Positions 49,796-61,366 of a stretch of 64,000 nt of DNA are shown in pieces (within the stretch, counting starts at the first letter, position 1; every line of letters begins with the position of its first letter). The DNA is from Streptomyces tailanensis (GTDB taxonomy: Bacteria > Actinomycetota > Actinomycetes > Streptomycetales > Streptomycetaceae): positions 86,470 through 150,469 of the forward strand of contig NZ_VTHJ01000014.1 in the NCBI RefSeq assembly GCF_008386495.1, written 5' to 3'. Position numbers and translations under genes: made by a program. The notes below the pieces were generated by a model. The model made no database searches. It had not been told where the DNA came from and worked only from the letters and a program-made list of their open reading frames with translations.

Positions 49796-50805
49796 CGAAC
49801 CGCAAGATCGCGAAGGCACGACTGGGAGCGGACGGCCCCGAGGTCGGCGTACAGGGCCTCGGCTGCATGGGCATGAGCTTCGCGTACGGCCCCTCGGACG
49901 CGGCGGAGTCGAGGGCCACCCTGGAACGCGCCCTGGAACTGGGCATCACGCTCTACGACACGGCCCACGCCTACGGCGCCGGCGAGAACGAGAAGTTCCT
50001 CGCCCCCTTCGTCAGGGCCCACCGCGACGAGGTCGTCATCGCCACCAAGTTCGGCCTGGCGGTCGACCCGGACGACCCCACCAAGCGGATCATCCGCAAC
50101 GACGCCCCGCACATTCGCGAGTCCGTGGAGGGGAGCCTGCGACGCCTCGACGTCGATGTGATCGACCTCTACTACATGCACCGCCGCGACGTGAACGTCC
50201 CCATCGAGGAGACCGTCGGCGTCATGGCCGACCTCGTCCGCGAGGGCAAGGTCAAGCACCTGGGCCTGAGCGAGGTCACGGCCGGCGAACTCCGCACCGC
50301 CCACGCCGTGCACCCCATCGCCGCCCTCCAGTCGGAATGGTCCCTCTTCAGCCGGGACATCGAGACCCACGTGGTCCCCACGGCCCGCGACCTCGACGTC
50401 ACCCTCGTCGCCTACTCCCCCCTCGGCCGAGGCTTCCTCACCGGCTCCTTCGCCAAGGCCGAGGACCTCACCGCGGACGACTTCCGCCGCCACCAGCCCC
50501 GCTTCACGGGCGACAACGCGGCGGCCAACGCGGCCCTCCTGGACCCGATCCGCGCCGTGGCCGACGCCCACGACGCCTCCCTCGGCCAGATCGCCCTGGC
50601 CTGGGTCCACCAGCAGTCAGCCATGCACGGCCTCCCGGTGGTCCCGATCCCGGGCACGCGCAAGCCGGGACGGGCGGAGGAGAACGCGGCGGCCACGCGC
50701 ATAGTCCTGGGCGAGGAGGACATGGCGCTGCTGGAACCGATAGCGGCGAAGGTGGCGGGAGACCGCTACGCGGATATGCGGTTCACATCCGCAGGCAGGG
50801 AGTAA
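49792..50805 (+). CDS. Aldo/keto reductase
   Basis: A 337-residue NADPH-dependent TIM-barrel enzyme overlapping the MerR gene by 4 nt. The family signatures are GLGCMGMSFAYG, the catalytic Asp/Tyr in YDTAHAYGAGENE, Lys in ATKFGL and His in YYMHRRD, plus PIPGTRKPGRAEEN for cofactor binding. It belongs to the AKR13-like group of reductases, which act on aldehydes and ketones. MerR/AKR pairs suggest induction by a reactive carbonyl. Confidence 0.95.
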   Translation: MTNRKIAKARLGADGPEVGVQGLGCMGMSFAYGPSDAAESRATLERALELGITLYDTAHAYGAGENEKFLAPFVRAHRDEVVIATKFGLAVDPDDPTKRIIRNDAPHIRESVEGSLRRLDVDVIDLYYMHRRDVNVPIEETVGVMADLVREGKVKHLGLSEVTAGELRTAHAVHPIAALQSEWSLFSRDIETHVVPTARDLDVTLVAYSPLGRGFLTGSFAKAEDLTADDFRRHQPRFTGDNAAANAALLDPIRAVADAHDASLGQIALAWVHQQSAMHGLPVVPIPGTRKPGRAEENAAATRIVLGEEDMALLEPIAAKVAGDRYADMRFTSAGRE

Positions 50806-50819
50806 GCACAGCCAAGTCA

Positions 50820-50889
50820 GGGGCGCGGGGCTGTATCGATATGCGGCTCCGCCGCGTGGGCGCGACCAGCCACAACGAACCCGCAGCCG
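50820..50889 (+). repeat. Dispersed intergenic repeat, copy 1
   Basis: A 70-nt sequence (GGGGCGCGGGGCTGTATCGA at its left end, CGACCAGCCACAACG in the middle, CCGCAGCCG at the right) that recurs in inverted orientation at 60624-60693. The segment GCGGCTCCGCCGC is self-complementary. It lies just after the aldo/keto reductase stop. Confidence 0.8.
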
Positions 50890-50919
50890 GCCAATCGGCG
50901 ATCCCCAACGGCGAATCCC

Positions 50920-51780
50920 CTAAAGCTCAGCCAACAACTCCGCCTTCTTCGAACTGAACTCCTCATCCGTAACCAACCCCGCCTGATGCAACTCCCCAAG
51001 ATGCCGGATCCGGTCGGCGATGTCGGCCGGATCCCGCCGAGGCACGGCAGCCAAGGCCACATCCCCAGACCCGGCGGAGCGCTCCCGCACCGCCGCCAGC
51101 ACAGCCGCGGCGAACGGCAACGACTCATGCACCGGCCCGTACCCGAGCCCGAACACCACGGCCGCGGGATCCTGATCGGGCTGCGCATGCTGCTCCGCGT
51201 CCCGCCGCAGCAACCGCAGATACCCCTCGAACAGCTCCGGCGACCGCCACTCCACCCCACTGAGCGAACTCACCGGAAAACTCTGGTCCCCGGCCTTCCA
51301 CTTCGTGGACGACGCACCTGTCCAGGACCACCGGAACGACACCGCCCGCCCGTCGAACGACGCCTTCCCGTCGTACGCCTTGAACTGCAACGGCACCTCG
51401 GGCGCCGCCACCAGAAACCGTTCGGCGGGCCCCGACTCGGTCAACCGGGCCCGCAGCTCATCGGCGTAGTACTCCGCGAGAGTCTCCCGCTCGGCCGGCA
51501 TCACCAGCCGGTACGGATCGGAGCTCTGCTTGAGCTGGTCGGCGGCCGCTTCCATCAGCGGATCGGCGCCCGGTCTCGGCACGATCCGCAGTACCACGTT
51601 GCCCCGCTTACCCAGTGTCAGCGTCACGTCCGCGATCGCTTCCAACGGGACGCGCCGCTCGCCGAGCGCGGCGAACAGCTTCGGTGTACGGATCCCCCGT
51701 TCGAAGCGGATGAGCACGGAGTCGGACTCGAACTCCCAGGCGGCGTGAAATCCGGCCAGTACATCACCCATGCGGCTCAT
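50920..51780 (-). CDS. DUF4429 protein with C-terminal SHOCT domain
   Basis: A 286-residue protein. DUF4429 (about 5-225) starts GDVLAGFHAAWEFESDSVLIRFERG and holds two similar beta-rich, PH-like halves. A C-terminal SHOCT motif (IADRIRHLGELHQAGLVTDEEFSSKKAELL) ends it. ATG 51771 is an alternative start. SHOCT is associated with oligomerisation; the overall function is unknown. The gene is followed by the dispersed repeat. Confidence 0.92.
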   Translation of the reverse strand: MSRMGDVLAGFHAAWEFESDSVLIRFERGIRTPKLFAALGERRVPLEAIADVTLTLGKRGNVVLRIVPRPGADPLMEAAADQLKQSSDPYRLVMPAERETLAEYYADELRARLTESGPAERFLVAAPEVPLQFKAYDGKASFDGRAVSFRWSWTGASSTKWKAGDQSFPVSSLSGVEWRSPELFEGYLRLLRRDAEQHAQPDQDPAAVVFGLGYGPVHESLPFAAAVLAAVRERSAGSGDVALAAVPRRDPADIADRIRHLGELHQAGLVTDEEFSSKKAELLAEL

Positions 51781-51846
51781 CGTATGCGCGCGAGGCGACG
51801 AAGTCCCGACCCGTGGCGAACCGCACTTTTCCGTCCTCTACGCGCG

Positions 51847-53055
51847 TCAGGCCGCGGCGGCGTCGGGCAGACCCTCCAGGCATACGTCATCCTCCTGCGC
51901 GCAGTGCACCGACTCGTAGGCGCCGATGCCGATTTCGGCGAAGTTGTACAGGCTCTCGGTTCCCGGCTCGAAATAACCGCTGTGCCCCTCGGCGTCGGAC
52001 GCCGACAGGATCCGGGCCCCGAACTCCGGGGAGACCGGGTCGGCACCGTGCCCGAGCCCGCCGACCTCCAGGTAGGGAACGTCCTGGACCCAGTCGTCGG
52101 CGTCGCGCATGGCCCACACCCGGGCCGACGTACGCAGTTGGGAGGCCGTCTCGACGCGCATACCGGGGCTGCCCGCGACCGCTATGTCGGTCACCCGCGC
52201 CGGCAGTGCGCTCGCGGCGAGCCCGCACACCACCGAGCCGTAGCTGTGGCACACCAGCGCGACCGTGGAGGCGCCCGGCAGGGCCCGTACCAGCGCTTTC
52301 AGCCGGATCGAGCCCTGTTCGGCGCGGAGCGCGGTGGCGGAGTCCAGGCCGAGGCCGTCGGGCGCGGTGTAGTCGGCCCAGGCGATGACGGCCGTACGCG
52401 TCCGGGGGCTCGCCGCCCGCTCCGCCTTGTAGAGCGCCTTGGCCATGCCGGCGGGCGCCGAGTACCTGCGGTTGGTGCGCTGGTAGTTGAGGACGTTGGT
52501 GTCGACGCCGGGGACGACGACCGACACGCGCTCGGCCTTGTCGAGGTTCCCGAAGACCTCGGCGACCCGGCCGGCGCCCTCGGGGTCGAACGCGAGGATG
52601 TGCCGGTTCTTCGCGGCCAGCATGTCGTAGCGGTGCATCCGGCGGCCCGCCTGCTGCTGGCCGGTAGCGGAGAGCCGCTCGTCGTACATGCGTTCGCGTT
52701 CGCGTCTGTTCTGCTGCTTCAGCGCGATGCGGTTGGCCCGGTAGCGCAGCTCGACGGGGGCGCCGTTCATGTTGCCGATCGCGAGCGGATAGCGATGGGC
52801 GAGCCGGGTGCGCTGGCGTGCGGTGAGCGAGTCGAAGAACGACGCCAGTCGGTACGGGGACGATTCGGCGTCCGGCAGATCGCGTCCGTCGAGGTCTCCG
52901 CGTTGCCACGCGGAGAGCGACGCCTGCAGCGGCGACTCCCCTCTATGGCTGCGGAGCGCGGTCCAGCCGGTGGTCGCCAGCATCACGAAAACCACGGCCA
53001 GCGCCAGTAGTGCGCGCCAGACGTTCAGTTGCGGGGAGGAGTCGAAGGAAGTCAC
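51847..53055 (-). CDS. DUF1023 alpha/beta hydrolase, membrane-anchored or secreted
   Basis: A 402-residue protein from GTG 53055. A hydrophobic N-terminal segment (RALLALAVVFVMLATTGWTAL) serves as anchor or signal. The DUF1023 domain has VVVPGVDTNVLNY, ADYTAPDGLG and the nucleophile elbow ALVCHSYGSVV (Ser), with an Asp in AGSPGM...DADDW and a likely His in EGHSGYF. Substrates of this family are unknown. It starts 124 nt from the TetR stop on the same strand. Confidence 0.88.
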   Translation of the reverse strand: MTSFDSSPQLNVWRALLALAVVFVMLATTGWTALRSHRGESPLQASLSAWQRGDLDGRDLPDAESSPYRLASFFDSLTARQRTRLAHRYPLAIGNMNGAPVELRYRANRIALKQQNRRERERMYDERLSATGQQQAGRRMHRYDMLAAKNRHILAFDPEGAGRVAEVFGNLDKAERVSVVVPGVDTNVLNYQRTNRRYSAPAGMAKALYKAERAASPRTRTAVIAWADYTAPDGLGLDSATALRAEQGSIRLKALVRALPGASTVALVCHSYGSVVCGLAASALPARVTDIAVAGSPGMRVETASQLRTSARVWAMRDADDWVQDVPYLEVGGLGHGADPVSPEFGARILSASDAEGHSGYFEPGTESLYNFAEIGIGAYESVHCAQEDDVCLEGLPDAAAA

Positions 53056-53179
53056 TGAAAGGACACACTAAGAGAACGGAAGGGTCTCGCGTTAACCGAG
53101 TGGGGGAGATCACGTTTCACGGACCCCTGTTCCGTACAGTGCGCAAAGAACATCCCGATGCTGCCGTTCCCCGTGTGTT

Positions 53180-53836
53180 TCAGCCCGTACGCCACTTCTC
53201 GGCCAGCGAGGGCCGTACGGCGTCCAGGTGAGCGGCCATCAGGTCGCGCATCGCGTCCATGGTGAGGTCCTCGCCCAGGGCCCACAAGCGCTCGGTGACA
53301 CGAATCACTCCGGAGAAGAGAGCGACGGTCACCCGCGGCCGGGGATCGGCGTCCACGTCGACGCCCTCGCGCTCGGCGATGATCCGCGCGATCGCCTCCG
53401 CCGTCTCGTCGGAGCGGCGCAGATGGGCGGCGAGGAGCGCGGGCGTCGACTCGACCATGCGATAGGAGCGCAGGTAGAGGTCGACGGGAACGACCTGTTC
53501 GACGGCCTCGGTGATGTCGTCCCAGCCCTCCAGGACGGCGTTGCGCATGGCCTCCAGGGGCGCCTCGTGCGGCGGGCGGTCGCGCACCGCCTCGGCGAAG
53601 TAGTCCTGGGCGATGTCCTGGACGGCGAGGGCGGCCTCCTCCTTGCCCGCGAAGTAGCGGAAGAACGTGCGCTGCGAGACATCGACGGCCTCCGCGATCT
53701 CGTCGACCGTCGTCGCCTCGTACCCCTTCGTCGTGAACAGCTCCAGCGCGGCCCGCAGCAGCGCGTCGTGCGTGCGCCGCTTCTTGCGTTCGCGCAGCCC
53801 GGGCCGCCCTTCCGGTGTCGCCGTCACCGTCTTCAT
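53180..53836 (-). CDS. TetR-family regulator of the divergent MFS pump
   Basis: A 218-residue repressor from ATG 53836. The HTH is ATTVDEIAEAVDVSQRTFFRYFAGKEEA. It diverges from a DHA2 multidrug transporter across a 100-nt gap holding TGACAGTT/AACTGTCA, the classic arrangement for repressor control of efflux. The ligand domain is not specific enough to name an inducer. Confidence 0.93.
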   Translation of the reverse strand: MKTVTATPEGRPGLRERKKRRTHDALLRAALELFTTKGYEATTVDEIAEAVDVSQRTFFRYFAGKEEAALAVQDIAQDYFAEAVRDRPPHEAPLEAMRNAVLEGWDDITEAVEQVVPVDLYLRSYRMVESTPALLAAHLRRSDETAEAIARIIAEREGVDVDADPRPRVTVALFSGVIRVTERLWALGEDLTMDAMRDLMAAHLDAVRPSLAEKWRTG

Positions 53837-53873
53837 GAACCCTCGTCTCCACCCGCCCTTGCGGCAAGTGACG

Positions 53874-53912
53874 TGACAGTTACCGACTTGTGAATTGGTT
53901 TGTCAACTGTCA
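53874..53912. promoter_or_regulatory. Inverted repeat in the TetR/MFS intergenic region
   Basis: TGACAGTT (53874-53881) and AACTGTCA (53905-53912) are perfect 8-bp inverted arms 23 nt apart. A TTGTCA -35-like hexamer (53900-53905) overlaps the right arm, and a further CTGTCA follows at 53917-53922. Probable binding sites of the TetR protein. Confidence 0.6.
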
Positions 53913-53936
53913 GCGGCTGTCATTAGCCTCGAACGC

Positions 53937-55562
53937 ATGACTAGTCAGACCACTGTCGACAAGACGGGACCGGAGGACAAGGCGCCAGCAGCCCCGTCCG
54001 ACCCGACACCGAGCCAGGGCCGCGGCCTGCGCGGTCACCCCTGGTTCACTCTCCTCACCGTGGCCGTCGGCGTCATGATGGTCGCCCTCGACGGCACCAT
54101 CGTGGCGATCGCCAACCCGGCCATCGCGAAGGATCTGGGTGCCACCTGGGCCGATGTCCAGTGGATCACCAACGCGTACTTCCTGGCCCTCGCCGTCACC
54201 CTCATCACCGCCGGCAAGCTGGGCGACCGCTTCGGCCACCGGCAGACCTTCCTCATAGGCGTGGTCGGCTTCGCCGCCGCCTCCGGGGCCATCGGTCTGT
54301 CGAACTCGGTCGCCTTCGTGGTGACCTTCCGCGTCTTCCAGGGCCTGTTCGGCGCGCTGCTGATGCCGGCCGCGCTCGGCCTGCTCCGTGCCACCTTCCC
54401 CGCCGAGAAGCTGAACATGGCGATCGGCATCTGGGGCATGGTCATCGGAGCCTCCACCGCGGGCGGCCCGATCCTCGGCGGCTTCCTCGTCGAGAACGTC
54501 AGCTGGCAGTCCGTGTTCTGGATCAACGTCCCGGTCGGCATCCTCGCCGTGGTCCTGGGCGCCCTGATCCTGCTGGACCACCGGGCGGAGAACGCCCCGC
54601 GCTCCTTCGACGCCCTGGGCATAGCCCTGCTGTCGGCGGCCATGTTCAGCCTCGTCTGGGCGCTCATCAAGGCCCCGGAGTGGGGCTGGGGCGACGGCCA
54701 GACGTGGGCGTTCCTGATCGCCTCCGTGGCGGGCTTCGCCCTCTTCGCCTTCTGGGAGACGAAGGTGAAGGAGCCGCTGATCCCGCTGGCGCTGTTCCGC
54801 TCGGTCCCCCTTTCCGCAGGCGTCGTCCTGATGGTCCTCATGGCCATCGCCTTCATGGGCGGCCTGTTCTTCGTCACGTTCTACTTGCAGAACGTGCATG
54901 GGCAGAGCCCCATCGAGGCGGGCCTGCACCTGCTCCCGCTCACCGGAATGATGATCGTCGGCTCACCGCTGGCGGGCGTACTGATCACCAAGCTGGGCCC
55001 GCGCGTTCCGCTGGCCGGCGGCATGGCCCTCACCGCGATCGCCATGTACGGCATGTCGACGCTGGAGACCGACACCGGCAGCGCGGCGATGTCCCTCTGG
55101 TTCGCGCTCCTCGGCCTCGGCCTCGCCCCGGTGATGGTCGGCGCCACCGAGGTCATCGTCGGCAACGCCCCGCTGGAACTGTCCGGTGTCGCCGGTGGTC
55201 TCCAGCAGGCCGCGATGCAGATCGGCGGCAGCCTCGGTACGGCCGTACTGGGCGCTGTGATGACGTCCAAGGTCGACAGCGATCTCGCGGGCAACTGGGT
55301 GGACGCCGGCCTTCCGCCGCTCACCGACGCTCAACTGGCCCAGGCTTCGCAGGCGGTTCAGCAGGGCGCCGCCCCGGTGCCCGAAGGCACCCCGGTGGAG
55401 ATCGCCGCGAAGATCACCGACGTCGCGCACGACACGTTCATCTCCGGCATGAGCCTGGCATCCCTCGTCGCTGCCGGAGTGGCCACCGTCGCGGTCCTGG
55501 TCGCGTTCCTGACCAAGCGCGGCGAGAACGCGGAGGCGGGCGCCGGAGCCGCGCACATCTGA
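53937..55562 (+). CDS. MFS drug:proton antiporter, DHA2 (14-helix) family
   Basis: A 541-residue inner-membrane efflux pump (ATG 53937). Motif A is GKLGDRFGHRQTF after helix 2, and motif C is VIGASTAGGPILGGFLVE. TM1 carries VMMVALDGTIVAIANPAI, the DHA2 motif D1. About 14 hydrophobic segments are evident, with a hydrophilic loop near the C-terminus (LPPLTDAQLAQASQAVQQG). It likely exports an antibiotic or dye under control of the divergent TetR protein. Confidence 0.95.
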   Translation: MTSQTTVDKTGPEDKAPAAPSDPTPSQGRGLRGHPWFTLLTVAVGVMMVALDGTIVAIANPAIAKDLGATWADVQWITNAYFLALAVTLITAGKLGDRFGHRQTFLIGVVGFAAASGAIGLSNSVAFVVTFRVFQGLFGALLMPAALGLLRATFPAEKLNMAIGIWGMVIGASTAGGPILGGFLVENVSWQSVFWINVPVGILAVVLGALILLDHRAENAPRSFDALGIALLSAAMFSLVWALIKAPEWGWGDGQTWAFLIASVAGFALFAFWETKVKEPLIPLALFRSVPLSAGVVLMVLMAIAFMGGLFFVTFYLQNVHGQSPIEAGLHLLPLTGMMIVGSPLAGVLITKLGPRVPLAGGMALTAIAMYGMSTLETDTGSAAMSLWFALLGLGLAPVMVGATEVIVGNAPLELSGVAGGLQQAAMQIGGSLGTAVLGAVMTSKVDSDLAGNWVDAGLPPLTDAQLAQASQAVQQGAAPVPEGTPVEIAAKITDVAHDTFISGMSLASLVAAGVATVAVLVAFLTKRGENAEAGAGAAHI

Positions 55563-56086
55563 CGCGTTCACCTATCAGGGTGACAAGGCTAAAGATCGCT
55601 CGCACCGGACACACACCCTGGACCACAGTGGCGGACCGAGGTCCTGCGCGCGCTGCCGGAGGGGAGCGGCGCGCGCAGACGGAATTAGCTCGATCGTGTG
55701 ATCATCCACTTGCGGGCTTGTGGAGTCCTGGTCCGACCGGGCTAACGTGATCCTGCGATCTGGGACGCCGGGTACGGCGTCAGCGTGCGGGGCCCCTGCT
55801 CCACCGGAGTGATGGTTCAGGGCCTCTCCGTCGCCTCTAACTGCACCCAATTGGCCAGGTCGCGCAGGGAACTGGCCTCCCGGGCTCGGACCACGTACAG
55901 GATGCGTGTCGCCGCCCCGGGGTTGAGTACGCCGGGGACCTGGGGGTACCTCCCACGCCCTTGAGGCAGTGGGGGAGCGCCCAAGACCGTTCGGGGCGTG
56001 CGGCTGAGCGGGCTCACTCACGCTCGGTCCACAGGAACGGTACCCGCCGTTCTGTACTCGAACGGTCCGCAGTGAGAGAAAAGGGC
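55563..56086. other. Gap without a convincing gene, containing an intergenic repeat
   Basis: About 520 nt between the MFS gene and the channel terminator. At 55939-55978 a common-looking Streptomyces repeat (CCTGGGGGTACCTCCCACGC then GTGGGGGAG) forms an imperfect stem. A minus-strand frame of 66 codons (55817-56017) runs through that repeat and is probably not a gene. Confidence 0.5.
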
Positions 56087-56119
56087 AGGGCCCCTCGGCA
56101 ACCAAAGCCGAGGGGCCCT
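56087..56119 (-). terminator. Terminator of the potassium channel gene
   Basis: AGGGCCCCTCGGC and GCCGAGGGGCCCT form a perfect 13-bp stem with loop AACCAAA, 15 nt after the channel stop. Confidence 0.87.
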
Positions 56120-56133
56120 CAGTGGCCCTACGG

Positions 56134-56901
56134 TCATAGGCGCTGCTTCGGCACAGCCCCTCCAGAAGACCGCAACGCCGCGACCTCCGCCCGCAGCAAC
56201 CGAACCTCCTCCGTCAGCTCAGCGATCGCCGCCGTCTGCCGCCGCTCCTCCGCGTCATCCTTCTCGAACCGCGCGATGAACCACGCGGCGATGTTCGCGG
56301 TCACCACACCCAACAACGCGATCCCCGACAGCATCAGCCCAACCGCCAACACCCGCCCCAGCCCAGTGGTCGGCGCGTGATCCCCGTACCCCACGGTCGT
56401 CATCGTGGTGAACGACCACCACACGGCATCGCCCAGCGTATGGATGTTCCCGTCCGGCGAGTTCCGCTCCACGGACAGCACCGCCAGCGACCCGAACATC
56501 AGCAGCCCGACCACCGACCCGCCGACGTACGTCGTGAGCCGTATCTGCGAAGCGATCCGCGCCCGCTGCCCGACCAGCAACAACGTCGCCACCACCCGCA
56601 GCAATCGCAGCGGCTGGATCATCGGCAGCACCACCGCGCACAGGTCCAGCCAGTGCGACCGTACGAACTCCCGCCGGCGCTCGGCGAGCGCGACCCGGAC
56701 GAGGTAGTCGAACGCGAACGCGCCCCACACCGCCCACTCGGTGACCTCGCACCACCACTTCACGTCCGCGCTCGCGTCCGGCTGGACGATCGGTACGGCG
56801 TACGCGACGGCGAAGACCGCGGCCAGACCGAACAGCGGCTGCTGTGTGTGCTGTTCCCAACGGGCCTGCGCCGAGCCCGATCGCTGCTTCATGCTCCGCA
56901 T
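56134..56901 (-). CDS. Voltage-gated-type potassium channel
   Basis: A 255-residue membrane protein starting at ATG 56901 (or 56892). Several helices precede the pore: an S4-like segment with spaced arginines (PLRLLRVVATLLLVGQRARI), then the pore helix and selectivity filter SFTTMTTVGYGDHAP. A C-terminal coiled coil (EERRQTAAIAELTEEVRLLRAEVAAL) should drive tetramer assembly. It conducts K+ across the membrane. It lies downstream of aceE, separated by a hairpin. Confidence 0.92.
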   Translation of the reverse strand: MRSMKQRSGSAQARWEQHTQQPLFGLAAVFAVAYAVPIVQPDASADVKWWCEVTEWAVWGAFAFDYLVRVALAERRREFVRSHWLDLCAVVLPMIQPLRLLRVVATLLLVGQRARIASQIRLTTYVGGSVVGLLMFGSLAVLSVERNSPDGNIHTLGDAVWWSFTTMTTVGYGDHAPTTGLGRVLAVGLMLSGIALLGVVTANIAAWFIARFEKDDAEERRQTAAIAELTEEVRLLRAEVAALRSSGGAVPKQRL

Positions 56902-56930
56902 CGTAGAAAACGCGTCGTAGAAAACGTGAA

Positions 56931-56960
56931 GGGGTGGTGAACCCATGGGTCCACCACCCC
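56931..56960 (-). terminator. Terminator of aceE
   Basis: GGGGTGGTG (56931-56939) pairs with CACCACCCC (56952-56960) around a loop that itself contains the palindrome ACCCATGGGT. It is 41 nt beyond the aceE stop. Confidence 0.75.
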
Positions 56961-57000
56961 CTTGACACCGAGCTTCAGGACGGCTCAGCCAGCGCAGTGT

Positions 57001-59748
<2,748 letters not shown>

Positions 59749-60149
59749 GCTGTTCCTTAGCTGTCAGAGGGCCACTCTTCATGGGTATTCATGGGTGCCT
59801 GCACCGTTCCCCATCGTGTACCTCGGGGGCGCAAACGTCATCTCTACCGAGAGGTAACCAGGGCGATTACTTGCTCCGTAAAGGTAGTAGAGCCATTCGG
59901 CCCTCGTACCCCCGGATGCTTACCGAATGCACAAACCGGGCAGATGGGTGTGTCGTGTGTCACCTGTGCCTGTGAGTCCGCGCAGAGAGTTGCGGTGACA
60001 CGGCCCGGATCGTCACCGTTTCGGCGGTCTCCGAGGCTGGGTACTTGCGCGATCCGTCCCGCCCGTGTGGACTACGGCCAACGCCTCGCGTGCGCGCGTG
60101 GCTGATATCCCGGGGGCAACCCCACCCGAACATGATCAGGAGGCAACCC
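59749..60149. other. aceE/DUF3052 divergent regulatory region
   Basis: A 401-nt gap without a gene. TTCATGGGTA and TTCATGGGTG (59778-59797) are adjacent 10-nt direct repeats, about one helical turn apart, some 30 nt upstream of aceE. GTGTCACC (59957-59964) and GGTGACAC (59994-60001) are 8-bp inverted arms. Promoters for both genes must lie here; no near-consensus hexamers were recognised. Confidence 0.45.
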
Positions 60150-60587
60150 GTGAGCGCGACCGCGGACCACGCGGAGGAGCGGACGAACCCTGCCGTCAGG
60201 CTGGGGTTCCAGCCCGAGCAGGTGGTCCAGGAGATCGGCTACGACGACGATGTCGACCAGGAGCTCCGCGAGTCCATCGAGGAAGTCGTAGGCAGTGAGC
60301 TCGTCGACGAGGACTACGACGACGTGGCCGATGCCGTCGTGCTGTGGTTCCGCGACGACGACGGCGACCTCACCGATGTGCTGGTGGACGCCACCACGTA
60401 CATCGAGGAGGGTGGCTCGATCCTGCTGCTGACGCCCAAGACCGGGCGGGACGGCTATGTGGAGCCCAGCGACATTTCGGAGGCCGCGACGACTGCGGGG
60501 TTGTCCGCGTCGAAGAGTGTCAGCGTCGGCAAGGACTGGAGTGGGAGCCGGCTGGTGACGCCGAAGGCCGCGAAGTCCAAGAGGTGA
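60150..60587 (+). CDS. DUF3052 family protein
   Basis: A 145-residue acidic cytoplasmic protein. GTG 60150 follows AGGAGG. The family pattern AVRLGFQPEQVVQEIGYDDDVD, VDEDYDDVADAVVLWFRDDDGDLTDVLVD and DWSGSRLV is clear. It sits beside aceE, as is usual in actinomycetes. The function is unknown. Confidence 0.93.
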   Translation: MSATADHAEERTNPAVRLGFQPEQVVQEIGYDDDVDQELRESIEEVVGSELVDEDYDDVADAVVLWFRDDDGDLTDVLVDATTYIEEGGSILLLTPKTGRDGYVEPSDISEAATTAGLSASKSVSVGKDWSGSRLVTPKAAKSKR

Positions 60588-60623
60588 CGTTCGCCTGAGA
60601 GCTCGGGCGGTTCTGTGCGTCGG

Positions 60624-60693
60624 CGGCTGCGGATTCGTGGTGGCTGGTCGCGCACGCGCGGCGGAGCCGCATATCGACTGAGCCTCGCGCCCC
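60624..60693 (-). repeat. Dispersed intergenic repeat, copy 2
   Basis: The inverted counterpart of 50820-50889 (CGGCTGCGG at its left, GGTGGCTGGTCGCG in the middle, CGCATATCGA, then GCGCCCC). It follows the DUF3052 stop and runs up to a terminator hairpin. Confidence 0.8.
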
Positions 60694-60698
60694 TTTTT

Positions 60699-60726
60699 GC
60701 GGGGCGCCCCTGATGGGGCGCCCCGC
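60699..60726 (+). terminator. Terminator after the DUF3052 gene
   Basis: GCGGGGCGCCCC and GGGGCGCCCCGC form a 12-bp stem with loop TGAT, followed by a pyrimidine-rich TCTTCT. Confidence 0.85.
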
Positions 60727-60780
60727 TCTTCTGCGTAGGCTGGGCCACCCGTACAGCCCAGGAAGGGACGCAGGAGAATC

Positions 60781-61239
60781 ATGGCGATCCAGGTCGGCGA
60801 CAAGGCCCCCGACTTCGAGCTCAAGGACAACCACGGCGCCACCGTGAAGCTCTCGGACTTCCGGGGGGAGAAGAACGTGGTGGTGCTCTTCTACCCGTTC
60901 GCGTTCACCGGCGTGTGCACCGGCGAGCTGTGCGAGCTGCGGGACAACCTGCCGAAGTTCGTGAACGACGACGTGCAGCTGCTGGCGGTGTCGAACGACT
61001 CGATCCACACGCTGCGGGTGTTCGCGGAGCAGGAGGGGCTGGAGTACCCGCTGCTGTCCGACTTCTGGCCGCACGGCGAGGTCAGCCGCGCGTACGGCGT
61101 CTTCGACGCGGACAAGGGCTGCGCGGTGCGCGGCACGTTCATCATCGACAAGGAGGGCGTCGTCCGCTGGACCGTCGTCAACGCCCTGCCGGACGCCCGT
61201 GACCTGAACGAGTACGTCGCCGCCCTCGGCGCCCTGTGA
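60781..61239 (+). CDS. ahpE: AhpE-like peroxiredoxin
   Basis: A 152-residue thioredoxin-fold peroxidase (ATG 60781). The peroxidatic Cys46 lies in [15 protein letters not shown], with Thr at 43; [18 protein letters not shown] and [10 protein letters not shown] match mycobacterial AhpE. A second Cys (Cys51) follows five residues on, which the mycobacterial one-Cys AhpE lacks, and a third is in KGCAVRG. It reduces peroxides and peroxynitrite. It is the first of a stress-related run ahead of the TerD genes. Confidence 0.92.
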   Translation: MAIQVGDKAPDFELKDNHGATVKLSDFRGEKNVVVLFYPFAFTGVCTGELCELRDNLPKFVNDDVQLLAVSNDSIHTLRVFAEQEGLEYPLLSDFWPHGEVSRAYGVFDADKGCAVRGTFIIDKEGVVRWTVVNALPDARDLNEYVAALGAL

Positions 61240-61366
61240 ATCGACACCCTGTGATTTGTCCGTCCCAGGGCCTGCGGCGGGCGGGAACCCCTCACTAGGA
61301 TCGACACGTTGATCCGATACCAACGCAACACGGGGCTCCCCGCCCCTGACGACATAGGGAGGACTC

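Noticed and set aside
55817..56017. Minus-strand 66-codon frame between the MFS and channel genes
   Set aside because: It runs through a dispersed repeat, has no ribosome site and no recognised family.
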